Below are positions 22,960 through 32,338 of a stretch of DNA of 64,000 nucleotides, one piece after another. How positions within the stretch are numbered: the first letter of the stretch is position 1; each line of letters starts with the position of its first letter. A program made the translations under genes and the position numbers. A model generated the notes under the pieces. The model saw only the letters and a list, made by a program, of their open reading frames with translations. It was not told where the DNA came from and searched no databases. Source of the stretch: Aquarana catesbeiana (lineage: Eukaryota; Chordata; Amphibia; Anura; Ranidae); assembly GCF_042186555.1 (NCBI RefSeq), contig NC_133333.1, positions 217,427,022 to 217,491,021 on the forward strand. The letters are read 5' to 3'.

Positions 22960-23656
22960 GACTGGGATGACATCATGTGTGTGTAAAGGCAGGCGGCCCA
23001 ATACTTTTATATACAAAATTAAAAAATACCGCGCTGAGGCTCAAAATTAAGTATCATAATCATAAAAGAATATGCAGCACTCAAATGTACAATCACTTAG
23101 TACAAAAATGTGTAACCTTTAGTGTTAAGTGAAAAGGATTGTTATCCCTGTAAAAAGGAAAAACAAATTCCACCAACGTGAAGAGAGAAATATTTAAAAA
23201 AGTCTTAAGATATAAGAACACAAAATCCTTATAAATCTTGATGTATGTAGAAAATCAGCTGATTGGCATCACTGGAACCACACTAAGAACACGATAAAGA
23301 AGGGGTATTTACAGAAAACGACCACCACCAATTGTGCAGAGGCTTACCGGAATGTATGGACTTAAAGGGGTATACACCTCTTAAGTCATATAGGCTTGTG
23401 GTGATGAACACCGTATATGTAGAGATGTGACGTCTACGATCTCTGGCCCGGATCAAAACTAAAAGGTATCCAGTATGTACAAATGGGTTTCTCATGGATG
23501 GAAGGAGGACCACAACGAAACTCCGTGTTTACACGATGTGACCAAAAATTGAAAAAAGGTTCCACATAGTATGATATCGTAGATAAAAGGGTTCATTATA
23601 AAAGAATAAAATCAAAAAACTCACATTTCACATGGAGATAAGTACACTTGCAAGAA

Positions 23657-23725
23657 AGACATGAATAAGCGCAATGGTGTAGGCAGGACTCGACCCTGCC
23701 TACACCATCTCGCTTATTCATGTCT
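23657..23725. repeat. 31-bp hairpin at the palindrome centre
   Basis: 23657-23687 (agacatgaataagcgcaatg...gtaggcagg) pairs with 23695-23725 with two mismatches around a 7-nt loop. It is offset from the geometric midpoint and overlaps the inner edge of arm 2. Confidence 0.85.
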
Positions 23726-24242
23726 CTACATATATGGTGTTCATCACCACAAGCCTATATGACTTAAGAGGTGTATACCCCTTTAAGTCCATACATTCCG
23801 GTAAGCCTCTGCACAATTGGTGGTGGTCGTTTTCTGTAAACATCCCTTCTTCATCGTGTTCTTAGTGTGGTTCCAGTGATGCCAATCAGCTGATTTTCTA
23901 CATACATCAAGATTTATAAGGATTTTGTGTTCTTATATCTTAAGACTTTTTTAAATATTTCTTTCTTCACGTTGGTGGACAGTTGTTTTTCCTTTTTTCC
24001 TTTTTTAAATATTTGTCTCTTCACATTGGTGGAATTTGTTTTTCCTTTTTACAGGGATAACAATCCTTTTCACTTAACACTAAAGGTTATACATTTTTGT
24101 ACTAAGTGATTGTACATTTGAGTGCTGCATATTCTTTTATGATTATGATACTTAATTTTGAGCCTCAGTGCGGTATTTTTTAATTTTGTATATAAAAGTA
24201 TTGGGCCGCCTGCCTTTACACAAACATGATGGCATCCCAGTC

Positions 24243-24691
24243 TAATGCCCTGTACACACGGTCGGACTTTGTTCGGACATTCCGACAACAAAATGCTAGG
24301 ATTTTTTCCGACGGATGTTGGCTCAAACTTGTCTTGCATACACACAGTCACACAAAGTTGTCGGAAAATCCGATCGTTCTAAACGCGGTGACGTAAAACA
24401 CGTACGTCGGGACTATAAACGGGGCAGTGGCCAATAGCTTTCATCTCTTTATTTATTCTGAGCATGCGTGGCACTTTGTCCGTCGGATTTGTGTACACAC
24501 GATCGGAATTTCCGACAACAAAATCTTGGATTTTGTTGTCGGAAAATTTTTTATCCTGCTCTCAAACTTTGTGTGTTGGAAAATCCGATGGAAAATGTGT
24601 GATGGAGCCTACACACGGTCGGAATTTCCGACAACAAGGTCCTATCACACATTTTCCATCGGAAAATCCGACCGTGTGTACGGGGCATTAG
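24243..24691. mobile_element. TA-flanked GTACACAC-family MITE inserted in a Tc1 terminus
   Basis: Left end TAatgccctgtacacacggt, right end ccgtgtgtacggggcatTA. The flanks read ...ggcatcccagtc-TA and TA-gtctgtagggttc. The other terminus of the same Tc1 derivative (25425-25455, read in reverse) has ggcatcccagtcttagtccg uninterrupted, which is the empty site. This shows a TA target duplication directly. Confidence 0.9.
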
Positions 24692-24694
24692 TCT

Positions 24695-24968
24695 GTAGGG
24701 TTCAGTATCGAGTTGGCCCACCCTTTGCAGTTATAACAGCTTCAACTCTTCTGGGAAGGCTGTCTGCAAGGTATAGGAGTGTGTCTATGGGAATGTTTGA
24801 CCATTTTTCCAGAAACATATTTGTGAGACCAGGCACGCAGTCTCCACTCTAATTCATCCCAAAGGTGTTCTATCGGGTTGAGGTCAGGACTCTGTACAGG
24901 CCAGTCAAGTTCCTCCATCCCAAACTCACTCATCCATGTCATTATGGACCTTGCTTTGTGCACTGGTC
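24695..24968 (-). pseudogene. Tc1-like transposase C-terminal fragment, minus strand
   Basis: Minus-strand translation includes KARSIMTWMSEFGMEELDWP, then VQSPDLNPIEHLWDELEW, which holds the catalytic Glu of the DDE domain. It is followed by decayed C-terminal sequence. The first and second catalytic Asp regions are absent. It ends near 24968 at 'cactggtccaaatcatttgg', where it jumps to opposite-strand sequence. Confidence 0.85.
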
Positions 24969-25440
24969 CAAATCATTTGGTGGAGGGGAGATTATGGTGT
25001 AGGGTTGTTTTTCAGGGCTTGGGCTTGGCCCCTTAGTTCTAGTGAAGGGATTTCTTAGGGCGTCAGCATGCCAAGACATTTTGGACAATTTTATGCTTCC
25101 AACTTTGTGGGAACAGTTTGGGGATGGCCCCTTCCTGTTCCAACATCACTGCGCACCATTGCAAGGTCCATAAAAACATGGATGAGCGAGTTGGGGTGGA
25201 GGACTGGCCTGCACAGAGTCCTGACCTCAACCTGATAGAACACCTTTGGGATGAATTAGAGTGGTGACTGCGAGCCAGGCCAACATCAGTGCCTGACCTC
25301 ACAAATGTGCTTCTGGAAGAATGGTCAAACATTCTCATAGACACACTCCTAAACCTTGTGGACAGCCCTCCCAGAAGAGCTGAAGTTATTATAGCTGCAA
25401 AGGGTGGGACAACTCAATATTGAACCCTACGGACTAAGAC
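24969..25440 (+). pseudogene. Tc1-like transposase C-terminal half, plus strand
   Basis: Plus-strand sequence corresponding to GGGDYGVGLFFRAWA-like and FQHHCAPLQGP-like regions (second Asp lost: ccaacatcactgcgcacc), then a TWMSELGWRTGLHRVLTSTx-like frame with aactagacactggcc-type sequence decayed, and the 'agtcctgacctcaacc...gaacacctttgggatga' block that encodes SPDLNxIEHLWDE. It is the same gene region as the minus-strand fragment, so the two make an inverted pair. Confidence 0.75.
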
Positions 25441-25724
25441 TGGGATGCCATTAAAGGTTACGTGCGTGTAAAGGCAAGCGTCCCAGTACTTTTGACAATA
25501 TAGTGTATGTGCTGTAAACTACTTCAGCAAAGGTCTCAGGTCCTGCCCTTTTTTTGCAGACTTTCCATTCTCTTGCTGGAGCATCCAAGGCAGCTGCCTC
25601 TTCTGCCTACCCCTCGGTCTGGCCCTGCTTGGACACGTGAATAGCCACTACAATTAACAAATAGGCAAAACCTGTAAAGATAGTATAGTATAGAATGTCG
25701 CGTATGTGTGTGTGTGTACATTCA

Positions 25725-26200
25725 CATCATTCCCTGCCTTCAAGGAGCTCACAATCTTAAGCTGACGGACACTAACAGGCAGCATGAACTGGCTGAATTA
25801 CGGTCCGTGTGTCCCCCTGTGTATTCAACAGAAGCTGATCTTGCTGGTAAACCATCATTAGATCAGCACTTACAACCAACGGCTGCAGCACTGGTTAGTG
25901 TATCCTGAAGAAGGGGAGCCCCCACTGTCAGAATACAATAGCGTGGGGTGGGGTGGGGGGGGATCCCTGAAGCCACATTGCTTGTGAGGATTCAGGAACC
26001 TTATGAGTATTTTTTGTTCAACCTACTGGTCGAATGAGAAAAAACTCAGAGAGCCCCCGCCAATTTAGACAGGAGACAGTTACCTACCAGTATGTATTTG
26101 GAGTATGAGAGTAAACCCATGCAAGCACAGGGGGAACATGCAAACAGCAGACAGTGTCCTGGCTGGGATTGGAGTCGAAGACTACAGGAAGAAGTGATAA
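25725..26200 (-). repeat. Degenerate SINE/L2-like fragment
   Basis: At 25740-25760 aaggagctcacaatcttaag resembles the tail region of the SINE at 15481. At 26085-26180 atttggagtatgagagtaaa, cccatgcaagcacaggggga and acatgcaaacagcagacag match the reverse complement of the V-SINE central domain. Old and partial. Confidence 0.55.
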
Positions 26201-26560
26201 ATAAATAATTCAGCAGGGATTGCAAGGGTTCCCTGTCATGGTCAAGATGTAAGAAGTCAAGCACAAGGATGTCAAAGACAAAGAAAACCATTAGGGGGGG
26301 TTAACTCTTCAACCCCAAACTGGTATTGTTTTTGTAGCTGATGTTGGAGTGGCCCTTTAATTAAAGCAATGCTGCAAAAGTGTGGGAAGATGTAACCAGC
26401 AAAGTAATCCCGATAAGTGCAAGGTGCCAACTTAATCTTGTTCCAACAGGCCAGGGAAAGGGTTAAATCACTCAATGATCCGTTTTTTGTATTCATGCCT
26501 CTCCTCCTTCTCCTGTACGACAAGGAGGCGAGGAGGGAGGGACAAGAGTAACTAAAGATC
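26201..26560. other. Proximal upstream region of ADAMTS8
   Basis: No repeat recognised. It has a pyrimidine/purine-rich patch near 26500-26545 (ctcctccttctcctgtacga, ggaggcgaggagggaggga), which could hold Sp1-like sites. No obvious CpG island. Regulatory function is inference from position only. Confidence 0.35.
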
Positions 26561-26599
26561 AAAAATAAACCTCTCGGGGGGTGGAGGAAGCTGTGAGTG

Positions 26600-26607
26600 T
26601 ATATATA
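26600..26607 (+). promoter_or_regulatory. Possible TATA box of ADAMTS8
   Basis: TATATATA preceded by a GC-rich run (ctctcggggggtggaggaag). A start of transcription about 25-30 bp downstream, near 26630, would give a roughly 440-base 5' leader if unspliced. A gttttgcag that could serve as a splice acceptor ends at 26999, so a 5' untranslated intron is possible; I found no convincing matching donor. Confidence 0.4.
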
Positions 26608-27067
26608 CTGGGATCTTTCCCAACCAGCTCTGGTGCTTCAACTATTTCTGGGAATAGAAGGAGAGCAAAGGGGGCTGAAAGATCCCACACAGACAATCAC
26701 ACACCTCTACTGCTGCTGCTGCTGCTCACGGGAAGAGAACCTGTCATCCATCACTTTCCTTCATTCCACCTTGGGACACATCTTTCTGGATGACACCTCC
26801 AAATGACCTCACCTGACGCTGCTGGTCACACTTCAGTTGCGTTGAATTGACTATTCTGCAAAAAAAAGTTCCAGTAAATGATTAACACATGTGGAACTTT
26901 TAGAGGAAAACTGGCACATTTTCAGCTTGTGTAGAGTCCAGTTACATTATCATTTATTTATTGCATAATATCCATGTAATGGTATTTTTTGTTTTGCAGT
27001 TAGCTGACTAAAAAGGAGCTGCTACACACACCTGTTCACTTATTATACCATTTAGAAAAGTAGCACA

Positions 27068-27841
27068 ATGGCTCCAAGACACCTCTGGGGCTCCTGGATG
27101 GTGCTTTGGCTAATGGGTACCCAAGCTTTGCCTAGGGGAGAGGTGACGGTGCCAGAATTATCTCCAGGTGTGGATGGGAAGGTGACACTAAGGCTGGTTG
27201 CTCTGGGTGGAGTGATGGAATTTCAGCTGTTCCCTGACCATGCTTTCCTGGCACCTGGGGTTCATATCACACACTTGGGCAGGGACGGGTCTGATGAGGA
27301 GGACACTGCTGGACTGAGAAACTGTTTTTACTCCAGCCACAAGCAACTGGCAGCTTTTAGCCTATGCAGAGGGGTTCAGGGGGTTTTCCATAATGGTGAA
27401 GACAGGTATGTGGTCCAGCCTCTACAGACGCTGGAAGGATGGGGGGCTTTAGGTAAACACATTGTATTCAAAGTGGGCAAGGCTGAGAATGTGGGCAGCA
27501 GGGCTGGAGAGAACAAAGAAGAAATGATCAGCCGAAGCAGGGAAGATAAAGACTATATCAGAGGACATAGGAAACAAACAGCAGGGATGTTAGGGAAGAA
27601 GAGGAAGACTAAAGATGTAAAATGGGGCAGACCTGGCTCTTCATCCACTGACCGGAGAAACTCCATACAAGAGGTGAAGGAACATTTGGTTCTTGACAGG
27701 AGCATCTCTGAAAGACCCATTAGCCATGCTGGCACCACTCCTCGAAACCGCCAGAGGAGGTTTGTGTCGTCTGAGCGTTTCGTGGAAATTCTTCTTGTGG
27801 CAGATACATCAATGGTCCAGTTCTACGGGGAAGACCTACAG
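27068..27841 (+). CDS. ADAMTS8: ADAMTS8 exon 1: signal peptide, prodomain, start of catalytic domain
   Basis: The start ATG has a strong context (A at -3, G at +4) and opens a hydrophobic leader (HLWGSWMVLWLMGTQAL) with cleavage likely near residue 20. The prodomain shows the typical RNCFYSS...SLCRGVQGVFHNGED region, where conserved cysteines lie. A long Lys/Arg-rich linker follows (KKRK at about 177-180, RQRR at 228-231); RQRR precedes FVSSERFVEILLVADTSM, the usual mature N-terminus, so furin-type cleavage after Arg231 is expected. The exon ends at codon 258 (DLQ) in phase 0, donor CAG|GTAACA. An open frame continues 19 codons into the intron, but the next exon fits only at this donor. Confidence 0.95.
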
Positions 27842-30800
27842 GTAACATGTCAAATTTGTTATGCTTCACTTTTGAGTTTCCTTTTTGGATGCTTTCTGTA
27901 GTTTACAGACGCTGAAAATAGTTTCAGAGTTTGTTAATGTGTGTTAAACATAACAGTGATCTTCTCTTATTTGCTCCATTTTAATCTGTTAAATATGCCA
28001 TTAAAAGCATTTGGTTATATCTGTTCCATAATTGCAAAAAAATCAATAACACCTGTTGATCTTGCCATAAATCTAGTGAACTTTCTGTGCTCTCTGCTGC
28101 ACTCTTATCAGATATATTGTTCCCAGCAATCCCTGGGGACTAAAGAACCCCCCCCCCCCCCTCTTATTTTATGAAGTAGAGAAGAGAAGGAGGTGTTCTG
28201 TAGTACTGTCCTAGGGTGACAACGCTACTCCTCTATAGACAGGGTATGGTAAGCAAGAACTGTCACCCTAAGACAGGAAGGGGGGAGACTTACTAAAACT
28301 GGTGCACACAGAATCTGGTGCAGCTGTGCATAGTAACCAATCAGCTTCCAGGTTTTATTGTCAAAAATGAAAAGTTGTTCCCTGGGTTTCGATACACTGT
28401 AATAAAACTCTGGACTTGAGACTCATGGTAAGACATCAAGTCAGTCACATAGAAAAGGTCCCCAGCAGAGAAAAGCACTGCCAAATACACACTCAGCATG
28501 CTGGATGAGCGTTAAGCTCTGCAGGTGCATGAAAGCTTATTAATCTATATGGGGGATTATATATTATCCAGAGCAAACAGATTCCTTATTTTATTTTTCT
28601 GCTGGTGGTAAAATCCCAATCCCACTCATTTTTGGCAGCGGTTTTGCTTCCACTCCCACTCTGCACAATTTATCCTAAAATGCAGCAGAAGCTTTGCAGA
28701 CTTGAAAACTCGGACTCTGTAGCTTCTCCGTTTTGGGTAGACTGACCAAGAAGGGAGGGAAAATCTAAAACAGGGATACAGACAGCAGTAAAAAACCGAC
28801 AGATGTTTTAGGCTTCCGTTACTCCACTTATAAAAAAGGTTTTTATTTCTGTCTGTGTTGCTGTTCTAACCCCCCCCCCCCCCCCCCCCTTCATCCAAGA
28901 CTTAAGAACAAAGTTTTGGCTAGACTTACACTTTGAGGAAAAGCTTGTTGGCTGCTTTGGGTTAATGAACATTTGTGGAGTGTTTGGTTTAAACATCTAA
29001 GGAGTTTACATTTCTGTAGACAACTAAAATGCAGAGATCCAGAGAAAATTATTAATCTCGGGGCTGTACACGACGGATGCAAGTCCCTTATCTGCAAGCA
29101 GAGAGTTCAAAGCAATGGGAAAAATAGGGATTATTTTAAAATTCAGAGGAAACAAAATTTTAAAATTTTAAAATCCTCTGCTATTTTCTTGTAAAGTGTG
29201 TTGAAAATATGACATCTGCAATCTAATTGGATGCTGCAAGCAACATTGGTGCTTTGCTACCCTCTATTATCTGATATCTGGAATAGGGATAACACAGTCC
29301 AGATGAATCTGGAGGTATGGAGGTAGCTGTGTACGGTGTTCTGCTGTCCAATGCAGAGTAGGGAGTTTTTTCCCCACATTGATTCCATTCCCAGAAACAT
29401 GAATGACCAGTACTACCAAAATGACACATTATGCTGATACATGAAATATGGGGAGAAAAAAAAGGAAATGGTTGTCACCAGCAGCCAATTTGCTGTTCCT
29501 TATTTTTTTTTGTAAATTGAAACAAAAGTCTGATGGTTGCTATGGGCAACAACTCCATCGTTGAGCTCATCTTCCTTCCTCCAGTCTTCATGAGTCAGAT
29601 CCATAATGAGTATCACATTACACTGGCGGGAGATCAACAGACACAACATTCACCCACTGACAAGATTCCCATGTAGAATATACAGTTTATCAGGGGAGGA
29701 CTAGGCTGGGGGGAATTTTTCACTCCCTGGGACGGTACTATTGATATAGGCGTGCGCACAGGGTGTGCCAGTTGTGCCTGGGCATACCCTAATCACCCCA
29801 CGCGGTGCTGATTACCCCTGCTTTCCGTCTCCCCCCTGCAGTGCTACTAGCTTCCCTCCTCTCCTCTCAGAAGTGGGGAAAGGGGTGGTAAAAAATTTCA
29901 TTAAAGTGGATGTAAAGCCAATGTCATCCTTTCTAAACTACTGCCATAGGTGTTATCTATAAGGATATACATGCCTCCTGCATGTATCTTTACCTGTCAA
30001 ATGTCTCCCCTCTGTCTGTTATTAGACCTGAAAAACTGCAGATTCTGTGGGCGGGTCTGTTGTCTGGAGCTCGGTGGGTGGAGTCGTGATGTCAGTAGAC
30101 TCCCCGCCCACCTCTACACTCCCCTTGTCAATATGCATTTTCTCCTGTGTATTTCTTACACTGAACTTCTGCTATGATCTCTAACATCCAGTGAAAAGAC
30201 AGGAAAGTAACCACATGACTTCAGCATGCCAAATCATGCTGAGGTGTGGAACAGCCAATCCTTGCAGAGCTGCTGAAGAAAGGAGTGGGGGAGGGAATTA
30301 AAAAATAATGCATGTGTCTTAGGCTAGTGCACGAGATATGTAAATCACCTGTCACTCACAGCAAGGGGGAGGATTTGACAAAGTTTTTCTCTGTTTGTCA
30401 AGTTTTATCTCACTGAACAATAAAAGAGGATCGCTCAGGGCTGGATTAACTCTTTGTGGCAAGACTGGGCTCAAATGATAGGAAATCTAAGGATCAAATG
30501 TCTCCATCTGGAAATTGGTACCTTTTACTAGAACCAGAGGTTTCTTATCAGTAATATACAGTAGAAGGACATGGGCTGTATATCTCCCACTCATTGATTC
30601 ATCGTTCTTTGCAATGTGCCAGTCAGCCAACTCACACTGCAAAGATTTAAATTCTCTAATGCAACTTTTTTCAAGTAGGGTTCCTCCACAGATTGCTAGG
30701 GGTTCCTTGAGCAATGAACAATTTGTGCCTCCTAGATCAATAATGACTGACATTTAAGGGTGACATACTGAGTGCCAATGTAAGGGACTTTCTTCCCACT

Positions 30801-32243
30801 GATCACCAGTGTATTGTGCCCTTGCCCTATGGGACGGCAATTTAAGAGCATCCTTCTTCCACTGATCGCCAATCTAAGGGGGGTCCCTTCTCCACTGACC
30901 CCCCAGAGTAGGAGAGGATTTCACTGACCACCTATGTAAGGGGCACTCTATTGACCATCAATGTAAGCATTTCTCCCCTCATAACCAGTATGAGCAATCA
31001 CTACCATTTTCATTGCCTGCGTTTTTTATCTGGTCATTATTATTATCTGTTTCTTTTCATTTTTATTTCAGAAAATAATGTTGTTCTATAGCTCAGAACT
31101 GTGTGTAAGATATGCTAAGTATGCCACATTTATTATCTTTTTACTTATTCTTTTATTTACAACTTACTGTTAACGCTAATGTTTCCTGAGCTGTTGATAT
31201 AATAATTATAAGAAGCGGTTCCCTGAGACCTGAAAATTAGTTTAAGAGGTTCCTAGTGGTTAAAACGGTTTAAAAAAGGCTACCCTAAAGTCTAGCTTGT
31301 TTCATGCTAACTGCCTGCCTGTGCTCTGACCATCAATAGCTTTGTGCCAATTGGCACCTGCCTGTGTTCTGGCTGCAGAGCAAACTATAGGGAAGGAGTT
31401 CAGACACCTGTAACACATTGCGCAGCAGCCTGACAGTGGGGGAAACATTAGTTGCTTGTAACTCCCTCGGGCTTGCCAGGGCTTGTGCTGTTTTCATTTC
31501 TTGTGGTTAGAGCAGATAGTCTGTGGTTGATGATCCATCTCAAATGGCAGTTAGGAAGGAAACAAGACTTCCTTATTTTTACAGAAGGTTAGCCCCTTAC
31601 CATATGAGCAGTGTGGATGCAGCTATGTCATTTAAAGCACCTCATGTACTCACCTATGTGCATGTTTTGCCTCTGTCCTGCCTATTTTAATCAATAAGAA
31701 AAAGATTGCTGCTATATACATCAAGTTTTATTCAATATTTAAATCCTATAAAAATCCAAACTGATGTTACTTTTTGCTTTATTGGCCACCCACCCATTTT
31801 TATTCCACAATTCAAACAACTTTTTATAAGAATATCAAGGAAAAAAAAAACAATCAATGAAAACCTATTCCAATAAGATTGTATCAGAAATTACAAAGGA
31901 AAGAAGGAAAAATCCTGGACGGCCGCACACCGCTGAAGGCATCTTTATTGAAAGATTCAAATCCAAAAACAGTCATATCTTAGGCATAGAAGACAGGGAA
32001 GAACAGCTAGCGAGTTTCACATCACAAACAGATGCTTAGTCATAGCTGAATAAACAATGTCTGATCTTATGTATATATGGAGCTAATGAAAAATAGACAT
32101 TCATTCAAATGCAAAGCAATGTTGAAAGAAACCTCCACATAAAATAAGACCTTGTTAATGCCCAAAATGAATTGCACCTGGAGGGGAGAAGCAAAAAGCT
32201 AATGAATACAAATAAATGAATAAATTAAAAAAAAAAAAAAAAA

Positions 32244-32338
<95 letters not shown>

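Larger units (their letters stand above)
22684..24518. repeat. 1.8-kb palindrome with 742/796-bp arms
   Basis: Arm 1 (22684-23425) is the near-identical reverse complement of arm 2 (23723-24518), with a 297-bp loop. Each arm contains, in mirror order, a GTACACAC-family MITE, a piece of Tc1 terminus (actgggatg..catcatgtg), a segment starting ataaaagaatatgcagcact, and an inner segment with aacacgat(a/g)aagaag. Arm 2 has an extra duplicated unit near 23985-24030. A further partial copy of the ataaaagaatatgcag segment sits outside at 22550-22683. Confidence 0.9.
22522..25512. mobile_element. Tc1-derived composite with a palindromic insertion
   Basis: The outer ends are acactatattgtcaaaagta (22522) and tacttttgacaatatagtgt (25493-25512), a Tc1-type terminal inverted repeat. 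The right half (24243-25512) has Tc1 transposase remains facing both ways: the two halves are inverted copies of the same transposase 3' region, so the unit is itself a foldback derivative. The left terminus is cut after attgggac (22549) by the palindrome and resumes at 24206 (gccgcctgcctttacac). The words aaaagtattggg occur at 22535 and again at 24197, which may be a duplication from the insertion. Confidence 0.75.

Noticed and set aside
1..26500. Search for ADAMTS15 on the minus strand upstream of ADAMTS8, as expected from the head-to-head arrangement known in mammals
   Set aside because: No exon with ADAMTS-like motifs was found on either strand in this interval; the neighbour may lie further upstream, or the order may differ.
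26706..26726. CTG repeat in the ADAMTS8 leader as a possible unstable trinucleotide
   Set aside because: Only about five units; too short to call notable.
27842..27901. Continuation of the exon 1 frame (VTCQICYASLL...) as a real C-terminus
   Set aside because: The CAG|GTAACA donor joins in phase with exon 2 and restores the conserved catalytic domain; the extension has no family match.
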